Notes: generated from the sequence alone by a model not told the origin. A stretch of DNA of 63,455 bases from Ruminococcus sp. (GCF_016287535.1 NZ_JAEFAJ010000015.1:1-63455); one strand, 5' to 3'; positions 1 to 8,522 are shown, counted from the stretch's first letter. Translations and numbers: made by a program.

Positions 1-113
1 CCTCGTGTCTGCTGGTCAGCAGCGTTTACAGCTGAAGCTGCCGGTAAGCTTGCTGCTATCACAAATGCAGAAACCGCACCGCTGACTGCTCTTTTAATGT
101 TTTTCAAACTCAA
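1..113 (-). CDS. Secreted protein, N-terminal fragment (signal peptide only)
   Basis: Only the first 37 codons lie in the window; the gene runs off the left edge. The start is a TTG with a GAGGAG ribosome binding site 8 bases upstream (122-127); no in-frame ATG is available. The encoded start is a textbook signal peptide: a short basic n-region (Lys-Asn-Ile-Lys-Arg), a hydrophobic core rich in Ala and Val, and an Ala-x-Ala-like cleavage area around Ala-Ser-Ala. The mature protein is therefore exported, but the fragment does not show what it is. In cellulolytic Ruminococcus such starts often belong to glycoside hydrolases or cell-surface proteins; that is only inference. Confidence 0.7.
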   Translation of the reverse strand, partial: MSLKNIKRAVSGAVSAFVIAASLPAASAVNAADQQTR

Positions 114-381
114 AATAATCACTCCTCATAAATAAATTTTTTGTTTCCATTCTCTGACTTGTTATTTTTTTGCTTTCCTCCTTTGGATAAAAATAGGATA
201 AAAAATCCCACATTCCCGTTCTGTATCTATTCTTTTCACTTAAAAATGTACACCATTTGTAAAGATTTGTAAAGATTATACAGACAAGAGAGCAATTTTT
301 GTTCACAAAAACGCAATAAACGACAAATCATTTCTTTAAAAATAATCTGATAAATGTTTTTCATAATGCTTCACGCCGACC

Positions 382-410
382 TTGACAACGTAATAATAAT
401 GTCATATAAT
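382..410 (+). promoter_or_regulatory. Sigma-A promoter of the FAD reductase gene
   Basis: TTGACA at 382-387 and TATAAT at 405-410 are separated by exactly 17 bp, a full consensus match. The rest of 114-463 (350 bases without a gene) is AT-rich leader and promoter DNA for the two divergent genes; I see no other gene in it. Confidence 0.85.
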
Positions 411-463
411 ATTTATATACCGACGCAGACGAACCTACAATGACAGAAAGGACATTTTCAGCA

Positions 464-2137
464 ATGGAAAAATACAACGAGATCAAAAAACTTGAAAACA
501 ACCATGCACCAGACGGACTTACCTGCTCAGAAGTAATGGATTCATGCTGTGAGCTGGGCGATATCACTCCCGGACAGATACTTGACTTCGACATCGTTGT
601 CGTCGGAGCCGGTGCGGCTGGCGTTCCTGCTGCCGGCTGGGCGGCTGAACTCGGCGCGAAAACTGCTCTTCTGCAAAAGGAACCGACTGTGGTCTCCCAG
701 GGCAACTGCGGCTCAGCCATAATCAAATCACGCTCTACCGAAGCCGGTATCGCTAAATGGATACATCATACAAACAGTCTCTGCGACTGGCGCGCGGATA
801 CGAAACAGCTCCGTGCCTACGCCGAATACTCCGAGGAAGCAATGATATGGTTCCTGAACCGCGCGGGTCTCACCTCTGAAACAGAATACGGCGACGGAAG
901 CAGAGTTGACGACAATAATAACAGCGCAAAGCTCCTCAACGACGGAGACAGGCTCTGCGCTTTTAAAAGCACCAGCGGCGACTTCACAGGGCTCTGGAGA
1001 GAGCGCGGCAATACCTACGACTACGGCAGCGAGCACTGCTATTTCTGGGCTCCGTGGATAGGTCCCAAGCCGCTCAACGTCAGCAATGCCCTGCAGAACG
1101 CCCTCAATAATATACAGTCTCAGCACAGCGATCTTGAGGTATTCTACTCCACTCCCGCTGTAAAGCTTGTAATGGACGGAAACAGGGTCGCGGGAGTTAT
1201 TGGCAGGGATCACGACGGGAAATACATTCAGTTCAACGCCGCAAAGGCTGTTATCCTCGCAACAGGCGACTACACCAACAACCCCTCGATGGTGAAGCGC
1301 TGGTGTCCGGATATAGCTGATTTTGACAAGAAGCAGTTCGGCAAGACCGGTGACGGTCATATCCTTGCCATAAGCGCGGGAGCCGAAATGGATAATCTCG
1401 GTCATACCAAGATGATGCACGATTTCGACTCCGCCCTCATGTTTGAGGAGCCCTTCCTTTACCTGAATATGAACGGTGAACGCTTCACGAATGAGTATAC
1501 CGGCTTTGTTTATATGGGAAATATCCTGAAATATCAGCCGAAATACAAGGGCTTCATGCTCGACAGCAACCATAATGACGGCTCAAAGGGCTGGTACTGC
1601 GCTGTATACGACTCCGATTACGTTAACTGGAGCAGCGATGAATTCGTTGCCGGCATGGTGCCGCCATTCGTTATGGAGAAGTTCATACCCGGCGCTGTTG
1701 ATGAGCCTCAGGGCGTTTTCAGGAACCTCATCGACCTCCACAGGTGCGATACCCTTGAAGAGCTGGCAAAGGAACTCGATATACCCTATGATAATATGAA
1801 AGCTTCCGTAGACAGGTACAATGAGCTATGCGAAAAGGGCTGCGATACCGACTTCGGAAAGCCTGCGAAGTATATGCATAAGATAGAAAAAGCTCCCTTC
1901 TGGGGAGCAAGGAAGCATATCCGTGTTTCCGCGGAGGTGTCGGGAGTGAAAGCCAATGAGAACGGACAGGTCCTCGGCAGGGACGGCAAGCCGATAGCCG
2001 GACTTTACTGCGCAGGAAACCTCGGCGGTCAGTTCTACGGCGGCGCTGATTATCCATTCCATCAGACCGGTCTTTCACTGGGAAGGTGCTACACCTTCGG
2101 CATGATAGCCGCAAGACACGCCCTCGGCAGGCTGTAA
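464..2137 (+). CDS. FAD-dependent oxidoreductase, fumarate reductase flavoprotein-like
   Basis: A soluble flavoprotein of 557 residues in the FAD_binding_2 family (fumarate reductase/succinate dehydrogenase flavoprotein, 3-ketosteroid dehydrogenase and urocanate reductase relatives). The dinucleotide-binding motif VVGAGAAG lies about 45 residues in. The C-terminal FAD-binding signature GLYCAGNLGG is followed by GLSLGRCYTFG, as in this family. I start at 464 because AAAGGA lies 11 bases upstream; an upstream ATG at 440 has no ribosome binding site. It is monocistronic, with its own consensus promoter and a hairpin behind it. No haem, flavocytochrome or membrane-anchor partner is adjacent, so a soluble reductase of an unsaturated acid or similar acceptor is plausible. 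The substrate cannot be read from the sequence. Confidence 0.8.
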   Translation: MEKYNEIKKLENNHAPDGLTCSEVMDSCCELGDITPGQILDFDIVVVGAGAAGVPAAGWAAELGAKTALLQKEPTVVSQGNCGSAIIKSRSTEAGIAKWIHHTNSLCDWRADTKQLRAYAEYSEEAMIWFLNRAGLTSETEYGDGSRVDDNNNSAKLLNDGDRLCAFKSTSGDFTGLWRERGNTYDYGSEHCYFWAPWIGPKPLNVSNALQNALNNIQSQHSDLEVFYSTPAVKLVMDGNRVAGVIGRDHDGKYIQFNAAKAVILATGDYTNNPSMVKRWCPDIADFDKKQFGKTGDGHILAISAGAEMDNLGHTKMMHDFDSALMFEEPFLYLNMNGERFTNEYTGFVYMGNILKYQPKYKGFMLDSNHNDGSKGWYCAVYDSDYVNWSSDEFVAGMVPPFVMEKFIPGAVDEPQGVFRNLIDLHRCDTLEELAKELDIPYDNMKASVDRYNELCEKGCDTDFGKPAKYMHKIEKAPFWGARKHIRVSAEVSGVKANENGQVLGRDGKPIAGLYCAGNLGGQFYGGADYPFHQTGLSLGRCYTFGMIAARHALGRL

Positions 2138-2156
2138 GAGCCTGGACACTCAAGCT

Positions 2157-2212
2157 AAAAAAAGCCATAGTATTCTGATAAGATTCAGAAATACTATGGC
2201 TTATTATTTTTA
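2157..2212. terminator. Bidirectional terminator between convergent genes
   Basis: A 13-bp or longer inverted repeat (AGCCATAGTATT on the left, its complement on the right around 2189-2202) is flanked by A-rich sequence on the left and T-rich sequence on the right. It can stop both the FAD reductase and the hydrogenase-like operon. Confidence 0.85.
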
Positions 2213-2224
2213 TATCAGCAGATA

Positions 2225-3961
2225 TTACTTGCTTTCCTCGCCCTTCTTAACACCGGGAACATCGGAAATATCCACCTTTTCAGTCTGTCCTGCCTTGACA
2301 AGTACAGCGTTTATATCGCCTACAAGTGAAATAATGTCGTTTATAGACTTGTTGATAGTCTCCGAGCTCTCATTTGTAGTGGTCACGTTGTCATCAAGAG
2401 CGCTGAATGCGTTGATCGTGGTCTCAAGTATAGAAGTAAGCTGCGATACGCTGTCAGCGTCCATTGTGGAGTTGTCGTTACAGAAGGATACTACATTCTC
2501 AAGCAGATCCTTTACAACAGCAGCCCTCTCGCTGGTAGCTGATGTGGATTCGCCGATATTCTGCATATTATCGGTGATCTTTGAAACATTGTCCTTCAGC
2601 TTGTCTGAAAGCGCGAGCACCTCCTCGGTGATCTCAGCAAGCTGTTCGTTCTGTCTGTTGAGAGCAGAATGCCTTGCGATAAGTACCGATTTAGCGTGTA
2701 CGATACAGTTATCGGGAGTATTGAGACCTCTGTATATAGCCGTAGCCATATCGCGGCAGGTATTGTATCCGCAGGCATGGCAGTCGTACTTTCTGTCCTC
2801 TTCCGTATGCATACCCATTTTCTCGAAGATAGGATCGAGCTGAGCGATATTCGGAACAGGTGACGGCATAGAGGGCTTGTAGTTTCTGAGGAAATCTGCG
2901 ATACGGAGCTCGTCATCGAACTTCTTGAAGAGCTTGTCATCGCCACGACCCATGATACCTGTTGACTTGCGGCGGCTCTTTGCCTCAGTCTCGATAGCTC
3001 TCGTTGTAGCCATAACATCGAATACCGTCTGATTAGTACCGGAAGCGGGTCCGATATTACAGCCGAATTCACATGAAAGCACGTCGAATACCTTCGGGTG
3101 CTTGGATTCGGGCATCTTTCCGTACATATCTATCTCGCCGAAAACCTTGTGTACGCCTTCGGAATTTGTGATATTGACTTCCGGATCGTGCATCCAGATA
3201 TTGTCTCTGAGTCCGCCGGGACGTGAGTATATAGAACCGAGCTGTCCCTGCATATCATCGAATTTATACTCGAAGGACTCCGATGTATCAATAGGTATGA
3301 TTATATCGTTCCTGTCGAAGTATTCAAGAAGCTTCTTTATGGTTACGTTATACTTTACGAGGCCTGTTTCCTTGGTCTCATATGACTCTGCGATACACGG
3401 TGAGATAACTGCGATAGGATTGTTTCTGCGCAGATACTTCTGTATGTATATGGCGCTGCAGGCGATAGGACTGTGTATGGGAGAAAGGTTCTGCAGGAGC
3501 TTTGGCTGATATATCTCGATATACTTTACTATAGCGGCACAGGGCTGCGTGATGATATTGCCTATCTTGTCCTGTTCAAGAGTCCTTACATGAGCCCATG
3601 TACAGATATCCGCACCGAGTGAAACGTCGAATATGGTACATCCCTGCTTCTTGAACCAGTCAAGAACGCCCTTCCACTTTGTGGGAAGAATGGTCTTGAG
3701 AGCCGGAGAAGCCATAATGATGATCTTTTCCTTTGAAAGATCCGTTATACACTCATCAGTATCGTCTATATAGTCTCTTGCACCATGATTGCATTTCTTT
3801 ACACATTCACCGCAGGCAATGCACTTGTTGTTGTTTACCATAGTGATGAAACGTCCGTCCTCAAGCTGCTTGGTCATATTGGCTTCGGGAGCGGGACATT
3901 CTCTTACACAGGCATTGCAGCCTACGCATTTTTCAGGTTTTACAATGATCAATTCACTCAT
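2225..3961 (-). CDS. [FeFe]-hydrogenase-like iron-sulfur sensor with C-terminal coiled coil
   Basis: 578 residues. Two [4Fe-4S] ferredoxin motifs come first (Cys12/15/18/22 and Cys47/50/53/57), then a hydrogenase large-subunit domain (about 78-365). All four H-cluster cysteine positions seem kept: Cys141 (TQPCAA), Cys189 (SPCIAE), Cys297 and Cys301 (SCEFGC). The residue before Cys141 is Pro instead of the proton-transfer Cys of catalytic enzymes, and the Lys after the second cysteine position is Glu. A further CHACGYNTC plus Cys419 cluster motif follows (394-419), then a long Ser/Thr/Asn-rich helical tail (430-560) like a methyl-accepting signalling domain. This matches the non-bifurcating, putatively sensory hydrogenase-like proteins of clostridia rather than a main H2-evolving enzyme. 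It follows the DivIVA-like gene by 35 bases in one operon; AAGGAG precedes its ATG. The role as redox or H2 sensor is inference. Confidence 0.75.
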   Translation of the reverse strand: MSELIIVKPEKCVGCNACVRECPAPEANMTKQLEDGRFITMVNNNKCIACGECVKKCNHGARDYIDDTDECITDLSKEKIIIMASPALKTILPTKWKGVLDWFKKQGCTIFDVSLGADICTWAHVRTLEQDKIGNIITQPCAAIVKYIEIYQPKLLQNLSPIHSPIACSAIYIQKYLRRNNPIAVISPCIAESYETKETGLVKYNVTIKKLLEYFDRNDIIIPIDTSESFEYKFDDMQGQLGSIYSRPGGLRDNIWMHDPEVNITNSEGVHKVFGEIDMYGKMPESKHPKVFDVLSCEFGCNIGPASGTNQTVFDVMATTRAIETEAKSRRKSTGIMGRGDDKLFKKFDDELRIADFLRNYKPSMPSPVPNIAQLDPIFEKMGMHTEEDRKYDCHACGYNTCRDMATAIYRGLNTPDNCIVHAKSVLIARHSALNRQNEQLAEITEEVLALSDKLKDNVSKITDNMQNIGESTSATSERAAVVKDLLENVVSFCNDNSTMDADSVSQLTSILETTINAFSALDDNVTTTNESSETINKSINDIISLVGDINAVLVKAGQTEKVDISDVPGVKKGEESK

Positions 3962-3996
3962 AATTATAAAAACTCCTTATGACATTCTGTATCTTA

Positions 3997-5094
3997 TCAG
4001 GACTTGTTCTTTCCGATAGAATTAGCCTTTGCCGCAAGAGCTGCCAGATCTACCTTGCCGCTCTTCTTCTCGCCGCCTTCAGGCTTTTCGTCATTATTCT
4101 TCTGTTCTTTTTCTGCTGCATCCTTTGTGTCATTATCCTTCTGGTCACTATCAGCTGCATCATCTTTCTTTGCGCCGCCTATGGACTCAGCCATTTGCTT
4201 GAGCTTGTCGAGCTCCTCCTGCTTTTTGCGCTTATCCTCATCGTTTTTCATCTTTTCGGAAAGCGATACAGGCTTTTCGGGCAGCTCAGGCTCAAACTTC
4301 TCAGGGAGCTTGAATACGGGGATACCGCCTTCTTTAATAGTATTTTCAGTCCTGTTAAGGCACTCGTCCGCTTCGATCAGCCTGCTGAGGCCCTCCTTGC
4401 GGAAGCCTTCAAGAGCGTCGCGCACCAGTCCCATATGTCTTTTAATGGAATTGACATTTTCAAGCACGGTAGCTCTCAGGTTGTTTGAAGCGACATTCAT
4501 CTGCTCCGCTTCGTTCTTTGCCTCGGCTATCTTTTCCGCGGCAGTTCTCTCAGCCTCATATATTATCTGCTCCGCCTCGACGTTTGCGTCAGAAACTATA
4601 TCCTCGGCGAGCTTTTTTGTCTTGAACTCGATCTCTGCAGCCTTTGACTTTGCAGCCCCCTCCAGCATAGCCGATGACTTCTGAGCCTCTATGAAGACAT
4701 TGCTCAGAGCCATTGCTTCGTCCTGTGCCATAAGAGCGGCACATTTTGACTCTGACACCTTCAGCTTGTCCTTCAGGTCAGCTATCTCATCCTTCAATGA
4801 CTTTATTTCCACCATCAGATTACTGTTTTCGTCATCTGTTGCCTTCAGCTTGAGATTAAGAGTATTATTCTGAACCTGTATCTGTGTCAGTTTTGCACGT
4901 TCTTCCGCAAGCACGGATTCAAGTGCCTTTTCCTGATCCGTACCCTTTTTGTATGCTTCATGCAAGAGCTTTGTTTCTCTCAGTTCGTTCCTGAGGTCAT
5001 GCACCTGCTCGTTAAGTGATTCGATCCTTCTGACAACGGCTTCTTTTTCATAGCCGCCGAAAGTCACCGTTTTTATAAATCTTGGTTCAGCCAT
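3997..5094 (-). CDS. DivIVA-like coiled-coil protein
   Basis: 365 residues, almost entirely predicted coiled coil between about 20 and 230. The N-terminus (FIKTVTFGGYEKEAVVRRIE) resembles the DivIVA/GpsB membrane-curvature motif, in which a Phe and a Gly-Tyr pair precede a short helix. The C-terminal 120 residues are low complexity, rich in Lys, Glu, Asp and Pro, and probably disordered. DivIVA-family proteins mark cell poles and division sites in Firmicutes. It is the first gene of an operon with the hydrogenase-like sensor 35 bases downstream and has its own promoter (5176-5204). No other division gene is adjacent, so a polar scaffold for the downstream protein is possible but unproven. A generic coiled-coil protein is the alternative. 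Confidence 0.6.
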   Translation of the reverse strand: MAEPRFIKTVTFGGYEKEAVVRRIESLNEQVHDLRNELRETKLLHEAYKKGTDQEKALESVLAEERAKLTQIQVQNNTLNLKLKATDDENSNLMVEIKSLKDEIADLKDKLKVSESKCAALMAQDEAMALSNVFIEAQKSSAMLEGAAKSKAAEIEFKTKKLAEDIVSDANVEAEQIIYEAERTAAEKIAEAKNEAEQMNVASNNLRATVLENVNSIKRHMGLVRDALEGFRKEGLSRLIEADECLNRTENTIKEGGIPVFKLPEKFEPELPEKPVSLSEKMKNDEDKRKKQEELDKLKQMAESIGGAKKDDAADSDQKDNDTKDAAEKEQKNNDEKPEGGEKKSGKVDLAALAAKANSIGKNKS

Positions 5095-5175
5095 ATCTTA
5101 TATCCTCCTTATAAATACCCGACAGCAGACGCTGTTACGCGGCAGACCACACCTATCGAGTATTGATACATAATT

Positions 5176-5204
5176 ATTATACACTAAAATCAGAATATAG
5201 TCAA
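5176..5204 (-). promoter_or_regulatory. Promoter of the DivIVA-like/hydrogenase operon
   Basis: On the minus strand TTGACT (5199-5204) and TATAAT (5176-5181) are 17 bp apart. It begins directly behind the terminator of the upstream gene. Confidence 0.8.
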
Positions 5205-5263
5205 TAAAAAAACTGCACAAAAAACAGGGCGGTTTTATGTAAAGCGCCCAATCTATTGTGCAG
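5205..5263 (-). terminator. Terminator of the 192-aa hypothetical gene
   Basis: A two-part hairpin: CTGCACAA/TTGTGCAG outside (5213-5220 with 5256-5263) and GGGCG/CGCCC inside, followed on the minus strand by a run of T. Confidence 0.75.
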
Positions 5264-5281
5264 TAAAGCTGTTTTATGATA

Positions 5282-5860
5282 TTACCATTCGTTCTCGCTG
5301 TCAGCGATGAGCTTTTTGACCTCCTCGTTCTCATAGAGACCGAGATCGAAAAGTCTGTCAGCCTGTTTGCTGGTAATTTTTCCCTGATCCGTAAACACGA
5401 ACTGTCCGTGATGCTGCTCCGTACCGTTCCACGAGTCTATTACCTGGAGCCAGCCGCGTCTGTCCAGCTCTGTTTCGGGATATTTTGAGTCGGGATAGAA
5501 TTTCTCGACTATCATTCTTGCGCATTTGCTGTGGTTGGTGAATGCGCATGAGTAGGTATCGCCGTCAGGTGATATCCAGCCCAGCTTGAAGTCCGGCGAG
5601 TTCTTCTCAAACATTTCCTCCAGCTCCAACGGCTGGTCCTTGTCGGATTCTATTATCCTGATAAAGCCGTAATCGTTTTCCCGGAAGTGGTAATATCCGC
5701 CTCTTCCGTCAAAGACCACAGGAAGCTGTTCCTCTTCGATTATACCTTCAAAGCCGGTGCCTTCCAGGGCTTCGAGAGTATCCACATAGCGGTAGCAGTA
5801 TGAACCCGTCGATGATTTATACACCGCGAATTTCTTTTTCTTCTTTTTGCTTTTCTTCAC
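5282..5860 (-). CDS. Hypothetical protein, Lys-rich N-terminus
   Basis: 192 residues with no family I recognise. It begins with GTG, supported by an AAAGGCAGG ribosome binding site; the codons after it give a strongly basic start (MKKSKKKKKK). There is no signal peptide or membrane segment, so it is predicted cytosolic. The protein is rich in aromatic residues and acidic loops (for example WISPDGDTYSCAF and RGWLQVIDSWNG) and looks like a compact alpha/beta domain. It is monocistronic, with its own promoter (5894-5922) and terminator (5205-5263), which supports it as a real gene rather than a chance frame. Confidence 0.6.
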   Translation of the reverse strand: MKKSKKKKKKFAVYKSSTGSYCYRYVDTLEALEGTGFEGIIEEEQLPVVFDGRGGYYHFRENDYGFIRIIESDKDQPLELEEMFEKNSPDFKLGWISPDGDTYSCAFTNHSKCARMIVEKFYPDSKYPETELDRRGWLQVIDSWNGTEQHHGQFVFTDQGKITSKQADRLFDLGLYENEEVKKLIADSENEW

Positions 5861-5893
5861 CCTGACACCTGCCTTTACATATCATTAAGGTAT

Positions 5894-5922
5894 ATTTTAT
5901 CACAGTTTCTACTATTTGTCAA
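5894..5922 (-). promoter_or_regulatory. Promoter of the 192-aa hypothetical gene
   Basis: Minus strand TTGACA (5917-5922) and TAAAAT (5894-5899) with a 17-bp spacer. Confidence 0.8.
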
Positions 5923-5950
5923 TGCATAACGGTTTTTTCTGCGATTTGCC

Positions 5951-5985
5951 ATAAAAACAGGCGGCTGTCAATACTGACAGCCGCC
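5951..5985 (-). terminator. Terminator of the lipoprotein/GGDEF operon
   Basis: Perfect 11-bp stem GGCGGCTGTCA/TGACAGCCGCC (5960-5970 with 5975-5985) with a 4-base loop, followed on the minus strand by a T-run. Confidence 0.9.
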
Positions 5986-5999
5986 ATAATATCACAATA

Positions 6000-7202
6000 T
6001 TACATATTCATAACATTGTTTATCATATTTCCGCCGTTCATCTTAGCGTTTCTCATTGCTGTATCGAGTTTAACGAGCAGTGAGTTTACGTTGAGACAGT
6101 CGCCGGGGAGGTAATGATATACAGCACCGGAGCAAGGAAGCTGAACATTGAGGTTGAGCACCTCGAACGGGCTGCTCATTACACGCTGGATGTTCTGAGC
6201 AATACCAACAGCCTGGCTCTCGGAGATATTCTTATTGAATACGAAGCAGAACTCATTACCTGTGATGTTGTAGATCTCGGCAACGTCGCCGAACTCTTCC
6301 TTGAGCTTTTCAGCAACGGCTGCAAGATACTCATCACCGAAGTCGTAGCCGTAAGTATCATTGATACTTCTGAAGTTATCCATATCGAATACTGCGATCT
6401 GGAATCTTCCGGTCTCAAGTCTGTCGCTGATATCGTTATCAAGAGCGTAACGGTTCTTCATACCTGTAAGCACGTTTGTAACAGCGAGGTCGCTTGCCTT
6501 CTGACGTGTATTCTTGAGCTTAGCGTCAACCTCGGCGAGACGCATCTCACGCTCTTCGAGTTCAGCTCTTGCCTTCTTGGCTCTGCGTGCGAACAGCCAG
6601 ATGGCGAGCATGGATATGAGCCAGATGACAAGCATCAGGGTCATGAGGATGTAAGCCTTGATAGCATTCTGTCTCTGGAGTATTCCGGTATCCTTTCCGA
6701 CGATCGCGATAGTAGCCGTGATCATTTCAGAAGCTGTTACCTGAAGAGGATACAGATCCTGTTTGAGTGTCTCAGACATTGAAGTCTGGTCACCGCTCTC
6801 TACCTGGCTGGTACCAAGGCTCTCAAGTCTTGTTCTGAAAGTAGCGATAACCTGCTTAGCGTACTGGAAACGGTTGTAAGCGGCGTCTGATAAGCCGTCA
6901 ACGCTCTCAAACTGTTTCTCTGCAGCATTGATGTTAGCATAGAAACGCTCTGTATCACTGATTATCTCAAGAGGATTGTCAAAGAGGTTTGCAGCAAGAC
7001 CTACTGTATTCTTGTTTACTTCGGCAAGCTGACTGTTGATCATATTAAGTGCTCTTGTAGCCTGCTGTGTAGTCCTCGAAGTATTTGTGTTGTTTCGGTA
7101 TATACTTTCAACAAGCAGGGTATTCAGAATGTACATGATCGTAACAAGGATAGCCGCAAAAATATAACCTGTCGAGGTACTCTTTTTCTTATTCTTTGCC
7201 AT
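6000..7202 (-). CDS. Membrane protein with degenerate GGDEF domain
   Basis: 400 residues. A membrane helix (about 11-33) leads into an extracytoplasmic helical sensor region (about 36-180), a second membrane helix (about 185-207), a short coiled-coil linker and a C-terminal diguanylate-cyclase fold (about 240-400). The fold is recognisable from VFDMDNFRSINDTYGYDFGDEYL. The active-site GGDEF motif, however, reads Thr314-Gly-Asn-Glu-Phe318: the first glycine and the catalytic acidic residue are both replaced. Cyclic-di-GMP synthesis is therefore unlikely; a GTP-binding or protein-interaction output is more plausible. It lies 16 bases behind a sugar-binding lipoprotein gene in a two-gene operon with no ABC permease, so the lipoprotein probably delivers the ligand signal to this receptor (inference). 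Confidence 0.85.
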   Translation of the reverse strand: MAKNKKKSTSTGYIFAAILVTIMYILNTLLVESIYRNNTNTSRTTQQATRALNMINSQLAEVNKNTVGLAANLFDNPLEIISDTERFYANINAAEKQFESVDGLSDAAYNRFQYAKQVIATFRTRLESLGTSQVESGDQTSMSETLKQDLYPLQVTASEMITATIAIVGKDTGILQRQNAIKAYILMTLMLVIWLISMLAIWLFARRAKKARAELEEREMRLAEVDAKLKNTRQKASDLAVTNVLTGMKNRYALDNDISDRLETGRFQIAVFDMDNFRSINDTYGYDFGDEYLAAVAEKLKEEFGDVAEIYNITGNEFCFVFNKNISESQAVGIAQNIQRVMSSPFEVLNLNVQLPCSGAVYHYLPGDCLNVNSLLVKLDTAMRNAKMNGGNMINNVMNM

Positions 7203-7217
7203 AACTTCGCACCTCCA

Positions 7218-8522
7218 TTACTTATTTACAGCTTCTGGGTAAAGAATGAGCTGAACAAATTCATCATTCATATTGCTGGCTGATACAAAGGTAACTCCTG
7301 TATCCAGGTGGTGTGTTACCTGTGTGCCGCCGATAAGGTCAGCAGCAAACTTAACGCCAACGTAACCCATAACGTAAGGATTCTGAACAACAACGCCGTA
7401 AAGAACGCCTGATCTGATGTAGGTGAGCTCTTCTTCATCAGAGTTGAAGCCTACAACGAGTATCTTGCCTGATATGCCGAGATCATTGATAGCGTCGCAT
7501 ATACCAAGTGTTGTTACTGTATTTGTACCGAACATGATGGAGATATTCTCATTTGAGGCAATAAGATTCTTAGCCTCAGCCTTTGCCTGCTCTCTGTCAG
7601 AGCACTGATTGCCGATGATGAAGTTCTTTTCGATATTCTTGCGGATACGTTCATCAGCAGCTTCCTTTTCCTGATCCTTCGCAACTGCTTCCTTCTCAGC
7701 GTCTGTGAGCTCAGCTTCCTGAGCGTCTCCGCCAGCTGCAGCAGCATCTCCTCCTGCAGCAGCAGCGTCTCCGCCGTATGCGGCAGCGTCGTCTCCGCCA
7801 TAAGCAGCAGCATCTCCACCGTATGCGGCAGCGTCGTCTCCGCCGTATGCAGCAGCATCTCCGCCGCCCATCATAGCAGCATACGGATTAGCCTCAGGGA
7901 ACTCAACTCCCATAGTTCTTCCGATAGATCTCTTGAGAGTATCTGTAAAGCCTTCGATACGCTCCTGAGCGGTCGAAGCGGTATGGCCGATTATAGCGAC
8001 CTTTCCTATCTCGTCAAGATTCTTGTCCTTATCGCGCCAGCCCTTTACAGCATTTCTTGCCGCTGCCACACCGCCGTTCATGTCGGACGAATTTATAAGA
8101 GAAAGTGATATCGGATTCATTGAATCCTGCTGGATGTCTGAATTGATGGAAATGACCTTGATACCTGCATCGGCAGCCTTCTGAAGAGCATCATTGAGGT
8201 CTGTCTGACTATTCGGCGCAATAACTATAGCCTTTGCCTTGTCTCTTACAGCTCTCTGGATACTTGCGATCTGAGACGCATAATCATTATCATTTGTCGC
8301 TGTGTCATAAACGATACCATAGCCGAGTTCTCTTCCTGCGGCTTCAGCGCCCTTCTTTACGTCATCCCAGAAGCTGAGCTGCTGCTTTGCGATTACATAG
8401 ATCGTACCGCCGCCCTGCTGTTGCTGACCTCTCTGGCCGCAGCCCCCGCTTAACAGCACAGCAACAGAAAGTGCGCAAGCTGCAAAGCTTCTGAAAACGC
8501 TTTTTTTCTTGTTTCTGTTCAT
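7218..8522 (-). CDS. Sugar-binding lipoprotein (periplasmic-binding-protein family) with repeat insert
   Basis: 434 residues. A signal peptide with lipobox LLSGGC (Cys28 lipidated) precedes a type I periplasmic binding protein of the ribose/galactose-binding class (IYVIAKQQLSFWDDVKKGAE, then IVIAPNSQ and GFNSDEEE). These proteins bind sugars or similar small ligands outside the membrane. Between the two lobes sits an insert of about 48 residues made of Ala-Ala-Ala-Tyr-Gly-Gly-Asp units (219-266), followed by a charged helix. AAGGAGG lies 9 bases before the ATG. There is no transporter gene nearby; the only partner is the degenerate GGDEF receptor 16 bases downstream, so a sensing role is more likely than uptake. 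The promoter is at 8657-8685, with a palindrome in the leader. Confidence 0.85.
   Translation of the reverse strand: MNRNKKKSVFRSFAACALSVAVLLSGGCGQRGQQQQGGGTIYVIAKQQLSFWDDVKKGAEAAGRELGYGIVYDTATNDNDYASQIASIQRAVRDKAKAIVIAPNSQTDLNDALQKAADAGIKVISINSDIQQDSMNPISLSLINSSDMNGGVAAARNAVKGWRDKDKNLDEIGKVAIIGHTASTAQERIEGFTDTLKRSIGRTMGVEFPEANPYAAMMGGGDAAAYGGDDAAAYGGDAAAYGGDDAAAYGGDAAAAGGDAAAAGGDAQEAELTDAEKEAVAKDQEKEAADERIRKNIEKNFIIGNQCSDREQAKAEAKNLIASNENISIMFGTNTVTTLGICDAINDLGISGKILVVGFNSDEEELTYIRSGVLYGVVVQNPYVMGYVGVKFAADLIGGTQVTHHLDTGVTFVSASNMNDEFVQLILYPEAVNK
7725..7868 (-). repeat. In-frame tandem repeat inside the binding lipoprotein
   Basis: About 144 bp encode alternating units of AAAYGGD and AAAYGGDD ending in AAAAGGD units. 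Unit length varies by single codons, which suggests slippage or unequal crossing over. Confidence 0.9.

Noticed and set aside
5098..5334. 78-aa minus-strand ORF
   Set aside because: It runs through the promoter and terminator between two genes and has no ribosome binding site.
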